Both the position numbers and the translations under genes were made by a program. Under the pieces are notes generated by a model. That model saw nothing but the letters and a program-made list of their open reading frames with translations. It made no database searches and was not told the DNA's origin. Positions 8,901 to 17,987 of a DNA stretch of 64,000 nucleotides are shown here, one piece after another. How positions within the stretch are numbered: the first letter of the stretch is position 1; each line of letters begins with the position of its first letter. Source of the DNA: Fischerella sp. CENA71 (GTDB lineage Bacteria; Cyanobacteriota; Cyanobacteriia; Cyanobacteriales; Nostocaceae); NCBI GenBank assembly GCA_024239075.1, contig JANBVI010000063.1, positions 62,001 through 126,000 of the forward strand, in the 5' to 3' direction.

Positions 8901-9995
8901 GTGCCAAAATCTGCTAAACATTTGCTAATTGGTTCGACGGAGGCTTACTGTGGCAAATCTGCAACTGTTATCGGTTTGTCTCATCTGCTACAGCAAAAAG
9001 GATTAGATATTGCCTATGGCAAACCAATAGGCACCTGTTTGAGTGAGTCTGCTGGTAGCATGATTGAGGATGATGTCCAATTTATTGCGACTAGCCTCAA
9101 TCTTCCTGAAAACCGCATCGTACCATCCATACTGGCTTTAAATGAAGCCACAATTCAAAAACGTCTGCGCGGGGAAGACAAAACCGATTATCGTCAATCT
9201 TTAGCACAACAATATCTACCAATATCAGCTGGTAATTTGGTGTTGCTAGAAGGGCCAGGTAATCTAGAAGAAGGCAGTTTGTTTAACTTGTCTTTACCAC
9301 AAGTGGCTGAAATTATTGATGCTGCTGTGGTGTTAGTCAGCCGCTATCAATCGCTGCTTTCGGTTGAGTCTTTAGTGTCTGCTAAACAGCGATTAGGAAA
9401 ACGCCTAATTGGTGTTGTGATTAACGATGTTCCTGCACAACAAATACCAGCGTTGGATAGTACTATCCGTCCATTTTTGGAACAGCAAGATATAGCTGTG
9501 TTGGGAATCTTGCCAAAAAGCGACTTGTTACGTAGTGTCAGTGTCCGTGAACTGGTACATCAATTGAATGCGGAAGTTCTTTGTCGCAGCGATCGCTTAG
9601 ATTTAATGGTGGAAAGTTTAGCGATTGGGGCTATGAATGTGAACGCCGCCGTTAAGTATTTTCGCAAACGTCGGAATATGGCGGTTGTCACAGGAGGCGA
9701 TCGCGTCGAAATTCAGCAAGCAGCATTGGAAACTTCCACTCAGTGTCTGATTCTGACTGGACAACTACCACCACCTCATTTTATTCTCACCCGTGCAGAA
9801 GAACTAGAAATCCCCATTTTATCAGTAGATTTGGATACCCTGACTACTGTGGAAATTGTTGATCGGACTTTTGGTCAAGTACGCGTTCACGAACCGATTA
9901 AAGTTCACTGTATTCGCAATCTCATGGCTGAACATTTTGATATTGCTCGTTTGCTCAGTCTCCTGGATTTAAGTCCCGCACCAGCCTTACCATAA
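8901..9995 (+). CDS. BioD-like P-loop / DRTGG-domain protein (phosphotransacetylase-family annotation)
   Basis: The N-terminal domain is a dethiobiotin-synthetase-like P-loop NTPase: LLIGSTEAYCGKSATVIGL gives the glycine-rich loop with GKS. The C-terminal half (residues about 200-350) fits a DRTGG domain, as found next to or inside phosphotransacetylases. Such cyanobacterial proteins are annotated as phosphotransacetylase family, but the catalytic Pta domain itself is not seen, so a regulatory role is as likely. I chose the GTG at 8901 because AGGAG lies 7 nt upstream and the residues after it (PKSAKHLLIGS) start the conserved domain. An in-frame ATG at 8847 would add 18 residues, and the longest frame runs into the repeat. 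Confidence 0.8.
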   Translation: MPKSAKHLLIGSTEAYCGKSATVIGLSHLLQQKGLDIAYGKPIGTCLSESAGSMIEDDVQFIATSLNLPENRIVPSILALNEATIQKRLRGEDKTDYRQSLAQQYLPISAGNLVLLEGPGNLEEGSLFNLSLPQVAEIIDAAVVLVSRYQSLLSVESLVSAKQRLGKRLIGVVINDVPAQQIPALDSTIRPFLEQQDIAVLGILPKSDLLRSVSVRELVHQLNAEVLCRSDRLDLMVESLAIGAMNVNAAVKYFRKRRNMAVVTGGDRVEIQQAALETSTQCLILTGQLPPPHFILTRAEELEIPILSVDLDTLTTVEIVDRTFGQVRVHEPIKVHCIRNLMAEHFDIARLLSLLDLSPAPALP

Positions 9996-10160
9996 ATTAT
10001 ACTTTTCTCTGAAAGATGGCTACAGTTGATTGATGATGCGGGGATGTAGGGCAAAGACATGGGGATACACCAGACGCAGTGATTGATGTGTAGCTGGATT
10101 TTAGAGAATTCGTATTAGATTCTTACCTAGTTTGATTGGTGTAATGAAGATGGAAGGCAT

Positions 10161-10181
10161 AGGCACGGCATTGCCGTGCCT
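10161..10181. repeat. short perfect palindrome
   Basis: AGGCACGGCA followed by T and its complement TGCCGTGCCT. No T-run follows directly, so it is more likely a dispersed REP-like palindrome than a terminator, though it lies 166 nt after the preceding stop. Confidence 0.6.
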
Positions 10182-10225
10182 TAAGAGTATCTTCAGACTG
10201 TCCAAAAATACATATATTAAGCTTT

Positions 10226-10244
10226 GTTTAACATAAGATTAAGA
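10226..10244. promoter_or_regulatory. degenerate Pho-box-like direct repeat
   Basis: GTTTAACA at 10226-10233 and GATTAAGA at 10237-10244 are spaced by one helical turn (11 bp), resembling the tandem (C/T)TTAA repeats bound by the cyanobacterial phosphate regulator SphR. They lie 72 nt before the arsR start of the pst operon. The match is weak and only two repeats are visible. Confidence 0.35.
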
Positions 10245-10293
10245 GTTATTGGAAAGCGTGGTATTTTTTACACTAAACATGAATTAAATTTCA

Positions 10294-10311
10294 TATGAAT
10301 ATTTATTCGTA
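10294..10311. promoter_or_regulatory. probable ArsR operator palindrome
   Basis: TATGAATA-TT-TATTCGTA is an imperfect palindrome with 7 of 8 arm positions paired, lying 4 bp before the arsR ATG at 10316. Size, AT content and position agree with ArsR/SmtB operators, so autoregulation is the natural reading. Confidence 0.6.
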
Positions 10312-10315
10312 AAAA

Positions 10316-10624
10316 ATGAAATATAGTGCCAACAATCAGCTTGACTGTGCAGAAAAGCTCAAGGTACTGGCAGATGAGACCCGTCTAGCAGTATTAAGAC
10401 TTCTTATCAACAATCCTAAGCATGTGGGGGAGATCAACGCAATCTTAGGCTTAGAACAAAGCCTACTCTCCCATCATTTACAAGTTCTGCGTCGGGCAAA
10501 TTTTGTCGTGGGAGAGCGTGATGGTAAATCTGTTCTCTATCGCCTTGCTCCCGAAGTAGAAGTAACTACAGGCAAAGCTTTAAACCTTGGCTGTTGTGTC
10601 CTCCGTTTTGAATCAAAGCCCTGA
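10316..10624 (+). CDS. ArsR/SmtB-family transcriptional regulator
   Basis: A 102-aa winged-helix repressor. The helix-turn-helix is visible as ILGLEQSLLSHHLQVLRRANFV, followed by the wing GERDGKSVLYRL. The helix-3 metal site of ArsR (ELCVCDL-type) is missing: that position reads VGEINAILGL without cysteine. There are instead one Cys near the N-terminus (LDCAEKL) and a CysCys pair near the C-terminus (LGCCVLRF). It precedes pstS by 17 bp and probably heads the phosphate operon, so it may tune phosphate (or arsenate) uptake. The inducer cannot be deduced. A palindrome overlapping the start region suggests that it represses its own operon. Confidence 0.88.
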   Translation: MKYSANNQLDCAEKLKVLADETRLAVLRLLINNPKHVGEINAILGLEQSLLSHHLQVLRRANFVVGERDGKSVLYRLAPEVEVTTGKALNLGCCVLRFESKP

Positions 10625-10641
10625 TTTGGGTTAATTAAGTA

Positions 10642-11496
10642 ATGAGCAAAAGTTCAGAAATTATAGCCTCCATTGCAGTGGGGCTAGCAGCCTGTGTTTA
10701 TTTGCAAGGCTGTTCTTCGGCAAATCAAGCTGCAAATAATACAAATCAGCTTCAGGGAAAACTAGTACTTACTGGCTCTAGTACAATAGCACCCTTAGCT
10801 ACTGAAATCGGCAAGCGCTTTGAATCTCAGCATCCTGGTGTGCGAATTGATGTGCAATCAGGAGGATCTTCTCGTGGTATTGCTGATGCTCGTCAAGGCG
10901 TAGCTGATATTGGTATGGTTTCTCGTGCCTTGAAGCCAGAAGAAAAGGATTTAAAAGCATTTTCCATCGCCCGTGATGGAGTAACAGTAATTCTCCACAA
11001 AGACAACCCAGTGGTATCTTTGAGCGACAAGCAGATTGTAAATATTTACATAGGCAAAGTAACGAACTGGAAGCAATTAGGAGGCAAGGATGTGGCAATT
11101 ACCGTGGTTAACAAAGCTGAAGGACGTTCCACTTTGGAATTATTTACCCACTACTTCAAATTGAAAAACACCGATATTAAAGCGCAAGTAGTTATAGGTG
11201 ACAATGAGCAGGGGATTAAGACAGTAGCAGGAAACCTCAATGCAATTGGTTATGTCTCAATCGGTTCGGCAGAAAATAGTGTAGCCAATAAAGTAGCCAT
11301 CAAACTGCTACCTGTAAATGGTGTAGCTGCAACAACAGCTAATGTTCAAAACGGTACTTTTCCGATTTCCCGCCCACTTAACCTGGTAACAAAAACCGAA
11401 CCCCAGGGACTGACAAAAGAATTTCTAGACTTCGCGCGATCGCAGCAGGTAAATGACATTGTTAAAAAACAAAACTTTGTTGTCGTCTCCAAATGA
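10642..11496 (+). CDS. pstS: phosphate ABC transporter substrate-binding lipoprotein
   Basis: Periplasmic phosphate receptor of the Pst transporter. The N-terminus is a lipoprotein signal (AACVYLQGCSS, lipobox LQGC). Phosphate-binding segments are clear: LTGSSTIAPLA and SGGSSRGIAD, plus GRSTLELF in the second lobe. At 284 aa it is on the short side of the family. It is the second gene of arsR-pstS-pstC-pstA-pstB, all in tight order. Its last 44 bp overlap pstC if pstC starts at 11453. Confidence 0.93.
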   Translation: MSKSSEIIASIAVGLAACVYLQGCSSANQAANNTNQLQGKLVLTGSSTIAPLATEIGKRFESQHPGVRIDVQSGGSSRGIADARQGVADIGMVSRALKPEEKDLKAFSIARDGVTVILHKDNPVVSLSDKQIVNIYIGKVTNWKQLGGKDVAITVVNKAEGRSTLELFTHYFKLKNTDIKAQVVIGDNEQGIKTVAGNLNAIGYVSIGSAENSVANKVAIKLLPVNGVAATTANVQNGTFPISRPLNLVTKTEPQGLTKEFLDFARSQQVNDIVKKQNFVVVSK

Positions 11497-12331
11497 TCTG
11501 TGGTTAGTTTGGATACTACGCTTTATGGCAGTAATTGCAGGGGCGATCGCACTCTTAATTATCGTCTTTCTGATTTTAGAATCCCTACCAGTCCTCAATC
11601 ATGTAGGAATAAAACGCTTTTTTACTGATTCCTCTTGGAACCCAACCGCAGGGCTATATAATCTCTTCCCTATGTTATTGGGGACACTCTTAGCAATGAT
11701 TGGCTCAGTACTAATAGCTACACCCATCGGGATTCTATCTGCTGTTTTTTGCCAATTCTACGCACCCTCTGTAGTAGCAAGGTTCTACCGCAGTTTAATT
11801 GAACTCTTAGCGGGAATTCCTTCTGTAGTCTATGGTTTCTGGGGATTGGTAGTATTAGTTCCCCTCATTGGTAGGATGCATCCACCAGGGCCAAGTCTTT
11901 TAGCTGGTGTTGCTATTTTGACAGTGATGATTTTACCGACAATTGCGCTTGTAGCTGATGCGAGTTTAGCGAAAGTCCCTACATCTTACCTTCAAGGAGC
12001 AGCAGCTTTAGGATTATCTCGTTGGGCAACTATTTATAAAGTAGTGTTTCCGGCTGCTAAATCGGGATTGTTCACAGGCTTAATTCTGGAAACAGGGCGA
12101 GCGATTGGTGAAACAATGGCAATTTTGATGGTGTGTGGCAATGTGGTACAGATTCCCAGAACCATATTTGATCCCATCCGCACGCTGACGGCGAATATTG
12201 CCCTAGAAATGGCTTATGCCACAGGAGATCACCGTTCAGCACTGTTTGTTAGTGGTTTGGTGTTGATGGGAATGATTGTGCTATTGGTTGCGATCGCAGA
12301 AGTTATTAGTCAAAGGAAAATCTATGAGTGA
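11453..12331 (+). CDS. pstC: phosphate ABC transporter permease PstC
   Basis: Inner-membrane permease subunit of the Pst importer. It has about six hydrophobic spans and the ABC-permease loop that contacts PstB (AAALGLSRWATIYKVVFPAA), followed by GLILETGRAIGETMAIL, typical of PstC. Length 292 aa. The ATG at 11453 lies inside pstS; in-frame TTG codons at 11477 and 11480 are alternatives that would shorten the cytoplasmic N-terminus. It is followed 18 bp later by pstA. Confidence 0.92.
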   Translation: MTLLKNKTLLSSPNDLWLVWILRFMAVIAGAIALLIIVFLILESLPVLNHVGIKRFFTDSSWNPTAGLYNLFPMLLGTLLAMIGSVLIATPIGILSAVFCQFYAPSVVARFYRSLIELLAGIPSVVYGFWGLVVLVPLIGRMHPPGPSLLAGVAILTVMILPTIALVADASLAKVPTSYLQGAAALGLSRWATIYKVVFPAAKSGLFTGLILETGRAIGETMAILMVCGNVVQIPRTIFDPIRTLTANIALEMAYATGDHRSALFVSGLVLMGMIVLLVAIAEVISQRKIYE

Positions 12332-12349
12332 AGATGTCTGTGCCTTCCC

Positions 12350-13210
12350 TTGTCTCCCCAATCCCTAATTTTCAAGCTCGATATGAGGCTACCAACAATT
12401 ATTGTTTGGACAACTGCTGCTTTAGTTACTGGTATCTTCCTTTGGATACTTGGTGATATCCTATGGCACGGTATGGGAAACTTATCCTGGGAATTTTTCA
12501 CGACTGAACCAGAAAATGCTGGTAGAGAAGGGGGAATCGCTCCGATTCTGATTTCCACTTTGCTGATTATGGGAGTGTGTATGGCTGTTTCCATTCCTGT
12601 TGGTGTTGGTACAGCTGTCTTGTTGGCAGAATTTACCCCTGTAGACAACTGGTTTGGTGGATTAGTGCGGCGTAGTTTAGACGTTTTGGCTGGCGTTCCC
12701 TCAATTGTCTTTGGGTTGTTTGGCAATGTTTTCTTTTGTAAAGTTTTAGGATTGGGGTTTTCGATTCTGTCGGGAGGATTGACTTTGGCGTGTATGGTGC
12801 TACCAATCTTGATTCGTTCCACAGAAGAAGGATTTCGTGCTGTTCCCAATGAGTATAGATTGGGAGCCGCAGCCCTGGGTTTCTCCCGCACAACAACGCT
12901 ATTTCAATTATTGTTACCTGCTGCTGTTCCCGGTTTGATGGTGGGGTTAGTGTTGGGTATTGGTCGAGCTATTGCTGAGACTGCGGCGTTAATTTTTACC
13001 AGTGGCTATGTTGATCGAATGCCAGAATCACTACTAGATTCGGGACGTGCGCTTTCGATTCATATTTTTGATTTATCAATGAATATCTCTGGCGGAGATG
13101 CTAATGCTTACGCTTCAGCATTGGTTTTGCTGCTCTTACTACTGCTGATTAATGGTACAGCAGCATGGATTGCGGAACGTTGGTTGCACAGGAGAATTAT
13201 TTCTCTATGA
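12350..13210 (+). CDS. pstA: phosphate ABC transporter permease PstA
   Basis: Second permease of the Pst importer. Hydrophobic spans start at residue about 15, and the coupling loop AAALGFSRTTTLFQLLLPAA and GIGRAIAETAALIFTSG are family hallmarks. The start is uncertain: a TTG at 12350 gives 286 aa, whereas the ATG at 12383 (MRLPTIIVWT) gives 275 aa and sits just before the first membrane span. The DNA around 12350 (CTTGTCTCCCCAATCCCTAA) looks like a fragment of the C-rich dispersed repeat, which favours the later ATG. Its stop overlaps the pstB start (ATGA). Confidence 0.9.
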   Translation: MSPQSLIFKLDMRLPTIIVWTTAALVTGIFLWILGDILWHGMGNLSWEFFTTEPENAGREGGIAPILISTLLIMGVCMAVSIPVGVGTAVLLAEFTPVDNWFGGLVRRSLDVLAGVPSIVFGLFGNVFFCKVLGLGFSILSGGLTLACMVLPILIRSTEEGFRAVPNEYRLGAAALGFSRTTTLFQLLLPAAVPGLMVGLVLGIGRAIAETAALIFTSGYVDRMPESLLDSGRALSIHIFDLSMNISGGDANAYASALVLLLLLLLINGTAAWIAERWLHRRIISL

Positions 13211-13983
13211 AACTAGAGGAAGCATTTATTCAAACAGAAAATCTCACCTTACAATATGGTCAAAAAACTGCGTTTGCTAATGTCAACCTAAGTGTAAATG
13301 CGGGGGAAATTTTGGCATTGGTTGGCCCTTCCGGTTGTGGAAAAACTAGCTTTCTCAGTTGCCTAAATCGGTTGACAGATATGGTTCCCCAGTGTCGCGT
13401 GAAGGGGCGAATTCGGATTGGTAATTTAGAAGTACTAAACGCCAAAATAAATACGATCGCCCTCCGGCGTCAAGTCGGGATGATTTTTCAAAAGCCTAAT
13501 CCTTTTCCTTTATCAATTTGGAGGAATTTAGAATTACCACTACGAGAACATGGTATTCGCGATCGCCACCAAATTGATGAAATTATTGAGACAAGTCTCA
13601 AGGATGTAGGACTGTGGGATGAAGTCAAAGATAGACTGCAAACCTCAGCTTTGGCACTTTCTGGCGGACAGCAACAGCGTTTGTGTATAGCTAGAGCCTT
13701 GGGTTTGCAACCAGAAGTTTTACTATTGGATGAACCATGTAGCGCTCTTGATCCGATTTCCAGTGGAGTTGTCGAAGATTTAATTACTAGTTTGCGTCAA
13801 CGTTATACATTGTTAATTGTCACCCATAACTTAGCGCAAGCCAAACGCATTGCGAATAAAGTTGCCTTGTTTTGGGTGCAGGAGGGTGTGGGAAAATTAA
13901 TTGAATCAGGTTCAGTAGAGCAGATTTTTGATCATCCCCAACATCCGCTGACAGCCGCTTATGTAACAGGTGCAAGAGGATAA
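13207..13983 (+). CDS. pstB: phosphate ABC transporter ATP-binding protein PstB
   Basis: ATPase that drives phosphate import. Walker A GPSGCGKTS, signature LSGGQQQRL, Walker B VLLLDEPCSALDP and the switch His (VTHN) are all present. The start at 13207 forms an ATGA overlap with the pstA stop, as expected for translational coupling, and yields 258 aa, the usual family size. A longer frame from 13165 would begin inside pstA. It ends the arsR-pst operon; no strong terminator hairpin follows within the 80-bp gap to alkA. Confidence 0.93.
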   Translation: MKLEEAFIQTENLTLQYGQKTAFANVNLSVNAGEILALVGPSGCGKTSFLSCLNRLTDMVPQCRVKGRIRIGNLEVLNAKINTIALRRQVGMIFQKPNPFPLSIWRNLELPLREHGIRDRHQIDEIIETSLKDVGLWDEVKDRLQTSALALSGGQQQRLCIARALGLQPEVLLLDEPCSALDPISSGVVEDLITSLRQRYTLLIVTHNLAQAKRIANKVALFWVQEGVGKLIESGSVEQIFDHPQHPLTAAYVTGARG

Positions 13984-14063
13984 TTTTTGCCACAACTTTA
14001 CTTCATAATCAGTGGATGCAAATATTATTCTTCCTACACCCATCTTCAAGACAGGCGTGAATA

Positions 14064-14693
14064 ATGAATGATTTAGAAACACTAAGTGAGGATAATTTTA
14101 CTCACGCATTAAATGTACTCGCAGCAAAAGATCCAGACCTTGACTACATTCTCAATACTTTTGGCTTACCCCCATTATGGTTACGAGAACCAGGTTTTGC
14201 TACTCTAATTCAAATCATTCTCGAACAACAAGTTTCTCTCGCTTCAGCAAAAGCAGTTTTTGAAAGATTGCAAGCAAAAATCTCACCAATTACTCCTGAA
14301 AACTTTTTTCAACTTGATCATACAGAATTAAAAACTATTGGCTTTAGTCGCCAAAAAGCTATTTATGGACGCTTGTTAGCAGAATCAATTATTGCTGGAC
14401 AACTTGATTTAGATATTCTCAACACGATGAGCGATGAACAAGTCCGTAGTGTCCTCAAACAACTGAAAGGAATTGGAGATTGGACAGTAGACATATATTT
14501 ATTAATGGCATTGCGACGACCAGATGCTTTACCAAAGGGAGATTTAGGGTTAATACTAGCAATCCAAAAAGTGAAGAAATTAGCACAACGACCTACACCA
14601 CAAGAAATCGAAATTATTGCTGAGAATTGGCGTCCTTGGAGAGCAGTAGCAACGCGGTTGTTGTGGCACTATTATCTTAATCGCAAAGTTTGA
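14064..14693 (+). CDS. DNA-3-methyladenine glycosylase (AlkA/HhH-GPD family)
   Basis: Removes alkylated bases such as 3-methyladenine to start base-excision repair. The helix-hairpin-helix is LKGIGDWTVDIYLLMAL at about residues 134-150, followed by the GPD-type catalytic aspartate in LPKGDLGL. Length 209 aa is the short bacterial form that lacks the extra N-terminal domain of E. coli AlkA. It lies 96 bp before ada on the same strand, so the two form an alkylation-repair pair. Confidence 0.9.
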   Translation: MNDLETLSEDNFTHALNVLAAKDPDLDYILNTFGLPPLWLREPGFATLIQIILEQQVSLASAKAVFERLQAKISPITPENFFQLDHTELKTIGFSRQKAIYGRLLAESIIAGQLDLDILNTMSDEQVRSVLKQLKGIGDWTVDIYLLMALRRPDALPKGDLGLILAIQKVKKLAQRPTPQEIEIIAENWRPWRAVATRLLWHYYLNRKV

Positions 14694-14789
14694 CCGCAAG
14701 ATTCAGATAGATTGAGTTTGTTTGCTTTGCTTATGATTGGGGGTGTGGGTGAGTGATACAAATTCTCCATGTGAAATTGTGATAAATCC

Positions 14790-15851
14790 ATGCATGAAGC
14801 AGAGTTTTGGCAAGCTGTATTAAACAGAGATACTCGCTTTGATGGTGTATTTGTGTATGCAGTGCGCTCTACCAGTATATATTGTCGTCCATCGTGTCCT
14901 ACACGCAAGCCGCGAAGAGAGCAAGTTGTTTTCTTTCCTTCGTCCCCAATAGCTGAGGATGAGGGTTTTCGTCCGTGTCGGCGCTGTGATCCTCAAAACC
15001 CAATAGACCCGCAAACAGAAATGGTGCGGCGTGTGTGCGCTATTATCGAAGCCAAACCGACAGAGTCACTAACTTTAGCAACACTCAGCGCTCAGGTGAA
15101 TGTTAGCCCTTTCCACTTGCAGCGAACCTTTAAGCGAGTTATGAGTGTGACACCTAAGCAGTATATACAAGCACAACGTATGCAAAGTTTGAAGTTAGAA
15201 CTTAAAAGCGCAAGTAGTGTCACAGATAGCATTTATAATGCAGGCTATGGCTCAAGTAGTCGTCCTTACGAGTGTGCAAAAACACAATTAGGTATGACTC
15301 CTGGTACGTATAAACGCGGCGGAAATGGTATGGTAATCAACTACATGATTGTAGATTCTGCTTTGGGCTACTTGCTGGTTGCTGGTACTGAATATGGAAT
15401 TTGCATGGTGAGCCTGGGTAATTCTGATACAGAATTAGAAACTGCTTTGTTCAAAGAATTTGCGACTGCTAAGATTTACCGTTGTGAGCTACATGAAGAT
15501 AACTTGAGCAAGTGGGCGATCGCTCTCTTACAATACCTCAATGGTGAACAACCGAGTTCCCATCTCTCAGCATTACCCCTTGATTTGCAAGCTACAGCTT
15601 TTCAAGCCAAAGTTTGGCAAGCTTTGCGTCAAATTCCCAGTGGTAGCACACAAACATATAGTGAAGTTGCTCAATCTATTGGTCAACCCAGTGCAGTTAG
15701 GGCTGTGGCGCGTGCTTGTGCGACAAATCCTGTGTCGTTAGTTATCCCTTGTCATCGCGTCGTTCGTTCTGATGGTAGCTTGGGTGGTTATCGCTGGGGT
15801 ATAGAACGCAAACAATTTTTGATAACACAAGAAGCAGGGACTACTTTTTAA
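14790..15851 (+). CDS. ada: Ada-type methylated-DNA repair protein and transcriptional activator
   Basis: Transfers methyl groups from damaged DNA to its own cysteines and, once methylated on the N-terminal Cys, activates alkylation-repair genes. Domains in order: zinc-binding phosphotriester domain with C32/C36 (IYCRPSC) and the pair FRPCRRC; AraC helix-turn-helix (VSPFHLQRTFKRVMSVTPKQ); O6-methylguanine transferase domain with the active-site motif VIPCHRVV. At 353 aa it has the full size of E. coli Ada. The neighbouring alkA homologue is a likely target. Its stop overlaps the convergent DUF4278 gene by 4 bp. Confidence 0.94.
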   Translation: MHEAEFWQAVLNRDTRFDGVFVYAVRSTSIYCRPSCPTRKPRREQVVFFPSSPIAEDEGFRPCRRCDPQNPIDPQTEMVRRVCAIIEAKPTESLTLATLSAQVNVSPFHLQRTFKRVMSVTPKQYIQAQRMQSLKLELKSASSVTDSIYNAGYGSSSRPYECAKTQLGMTPGTYKRGGNGMVINYMIVDSALGYLLVAGTEYGICMVSLGNSDTELETALFKEFATAKIYRCELHEDNLSKWAIALLQYLNGEQPSSHLSALPLDLQATAFQAKVWQALRQIPSGSTQTYSEVAQSIGQPSAVRAVARACATNPVSLVIPCHRVVRSDGSLGGYRWGIERKQFLITQEAGTTF

Positions 15852-16123
15852 GTGCTTGCTGGTTGGGTAATTACGGTAAATTTCCCCTGTGCAGTTCTAT
15901 GCACAAAATGAATAATTCCTCTATAGATCAATTTATAGGCTGTTGGTGGTTGAGGAACTTTAGCAGATTTAGCACAGCCATTAACGTGATAAGTAACCCC
16001 ACGATACATCAAGTTATAGGCTCTTCCTAATTTAGGAACTGCCTGAAATGGTAACTGTGTTTTCTGGGTTTTAACTTTGCTTGGGTCATATTCGTAGCTT
16101 TGACCACGATAGTAAAGTTTCAT
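15848..16123 (-). CDS. DUF4278 domain protein
   Basis: A 91-aa protein with the repeated motif xLxYRGxxYxY: residues MKLYYRGQSYEY, LMYRGVTYHV and LIYRGIIHFV, the mark of the cyanobacterial DUF4278 family. Three copies of the motif are spaced about 36-42 residues apart. There is no signal peptide. A good ribosome site (AGGAGG) lies a few nt before the ATG. Function unknown. Confidence 0.88.
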   Translation of the reverse strand: MKLYYRGQSYEYDPSKVKTQKTQLPFQAVPKLGRAYNLMYRGVTYHVNGCAKSAKVPQPPTAYKLIYRGIIHFVHRTAQGKFTVITQPAST

Positions 16124-16177
16124 ATTTTCACCTCCTTTCTTTCTACCTGCTGTTCCCTGTTCCCTTATTTACTAGAT

Positions 16178-16519
16178 TTAATCGTCATTAATTTGAATCT
16201 TTTGACCGTTGGCACGAGTAATACTAAGGGCATGAAACTCATTATCATCATAGTTGCCGACTACAGTAACTTGTTCTCCTACAGAGAGGCTAACGGGTTG
16301 TCCTAAACTAGGTTCTGCCTCAACGATGATTTGTTGCGTACCATTGTTAAGTATGAACTCGTCTTCTAATAACTGCGTGACTTTACCGGAGATAGTGACA
16401 ACACGAGCATTTGACAAATTCTCCACTGGGGTTTGTGCTTTCTGCGCTCCTACTTGAAAGGGAATGAGCAACGCAGCCAAGACAGTTAGGACGATGCTGG
16501 GTGTAGGATTGAAATTCAT
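16178..16519 (-). CDS. secreted OB-fold protein, YgiW/YdeI-like
   Basis: A 113-aa protein with a signal peptide (VLTVLAALLIPFQVGAQ) and one small beta-barrel domain: VVTISGKVTQLLEDEFILNNG, then LSVGEQVTVVGNYDD and EFHALSITRANG. This pattern resembles bacterial OB-fold (BOF) periplasmic stress proteins such as YgiW. It lies next to a sensor kinase/response regulator pair on the same strand, an arrangement like ygiW-qseBC of enterobacteria, and may be a target or accessory of that system. The gap to the kinase stop is 169 bp, with the protein gene downstream of the pair. Confidence 0.7.
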   Translation of the reverse strand: MNFNPTPSIVLTVLAALLIPFQVGAQKAQTPVENLSNARVVTISGKVTQLLEDEFILNNGTQQIIVEAEPSLGQPVSLSVGEQVTVVGNYDDNEFHALSITRANGQKIQINDD

Positions 16520-16688
16520 TTGTTAAAGCCTCCAATCTAATGCGTAACTTACCTCTGTTTTTAGATTGGCGGATAAAAGTAACGAGAAAGTAACAAGCTG
16601 CAATACGATTGCATTTAGCTGCAATACAATTGCATCGACTTGCAGAAATTAACCCATTATTTTTTATACTTTGCCTTATCTGAAAACC

Positions 16689-17987
16689 TTATACAGAAAA
16701 ATTGGACGTAAAAGGTAGCTTGATTTGCAAGGTGGAGCCTTCACCCAAACGGCTTGTTGCTATAATTTCTCCCCCATGTGCTTGGACAATTTGTTGAGCG
16801 ATCGCAAGTCCTAAACCAAAGCCTCCTGTCTGGCGCGATCGCACATTATCTACTCGATAAAATCGCTCAAATATATGGGGTAAATCTGTTTCTGGAATTC
16901 CAATACCGCTATCTTGTACCGCAATTACTACCCAACGAGATTGCAAAAAGACTCGTAAGCAAACTCTTCCTCCAGATGGTGTGTAGCGACAAGCATTACT
17001 GAGAAGATTTGCTACTGCTTGCCGCATTAAATCGGGGTTTACTCGTAACATCACTGATTCTTGGGGAAATTCACTTGTAAATTCTAAGCCTTTTTCCTTG
17101 GCTTGATGGCTGTATTCTGCTGCTAATGGCTGAAGCCAATTAACCAAATTGACAAGGTTTATTGTTTCCAGTTCTAATTTTCCTTCATTTCGAGCTAAGA
17201 ATAATAAATCACTAACTAGCATTCCCATTGATTCAGCAATTCGGTCGATATTTTCCAAAGAAATCTGCTGTTGACAAGGATCAATTGGTTCGATTAAGCC
17301 AAATTGAGCATTGTTGCGAATTGCTGTTAAGGGTGTCCGTAACTCGTGGGAAGCATCCGCCGTGAACCGTTGTAATTGTTCGTAAGATTGACGAATTGGT
17401 TGCATTGCAATTCCACCCAAAAACCAACCCGTTAAACTAATTACGCTCAAAGCCATCGGTACGCCTACTATTAAAAATAGTCTCAGCGACCACAAAGTTT
17501 CTTCCACAGGTGCTAAAGAAGCGGCGATTTCTAAATAACCGATTAATTGTCCATTCTGAAAAACAGGAAGTGTTAACTGACGCAGCTGTTGATTTGGGCG
17601 ATCGCTTAACTCAATGGTTTGAAATCCTAATTTATTGTTCAACCGCTCTGATGGAGTAATACCAAAAAACTCTAGTAGTTGCTTTTTCGGAGTATACCAA
17701 CGAGCATAAACAATTCGATTATCAAAAGGCAAAGCCTCACCACCCAAGATGGGAACATCTTCAAGACTTATGCGCTGTTGTTCTTGGTAAAGTCCATCTT
17801 CAACACCAGCGGCCATCAACCGACTTGTATTGTAAAGTTCTTGGTCAAATATTCCTAATTGGTCTTTGACTTCTAAAAAATAAAGTATGACGGCAAAAGT
17901 TACCAAAATACTTCCCATTGACAGCGTAAACCAGCGAGCTAAGTTACGGCGACTGCGGTTGAATATCGTCAAAACTAGCGATCGCAT
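16689..17987 (-). CDS. two-component sensor histidine kinase
   Basis: Membrane sensor kinase, 432 aa. Two membrane spans (about residues 18-40 and 172-197) frame a periplasmic sensor of about 130 residues. The phospho-accepting H-box is TADASHELRTPLTAIRNN, followed by the N-box (NLLSNACRYTPSGG), the G1 box (VQDSGIGI) and the G2 box (FGLGLAIAQ). The start overlaps the response regulator gene by 13 bp, so the pair is translated from one mRNA. The signal is unknown; QseC- and RppB/NrsS-type kinases share this architecture, and I cannot decide between them. Confidence 0.93.
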   Translation of the reverse strand: MRSLVLTIFNRSRRNLARWFTLSMGSILVTFAVILYFLEVKDQLGIFDQELYNTSRLMAAGVEDGLYQEQQRISLEDVPILGGEALPFDNRIVYARWYTPKKQLLEFFGITPSERLNNKLGFQTIELSDRPNQQLRQLTLPVFQNGQLIGYLEIAASLAPVEETLWSLRLFLIVGVPMALSVISLTGWFLGGIAMQPIRQSYEQLQRFTADASHELRTPLTAIRNNAQFGLIEPIDPCQQQISLENIDRIAESMGMLVSDLLFLARNEGKLELETINLVNLVNWLQPLAAEYSHQAKEKGLEFTSEFPQESVMLRVNPDLMRQAVANLLSNACRYTPSGGRVCLRVFLQSRWVVIAVQDSGIGIPETDLPHIFERFYRVDNVRSRQTGGFGLGLAIAQQIVQAHGGEIIATSRLGEGSTLQIKLPFTSNFSV

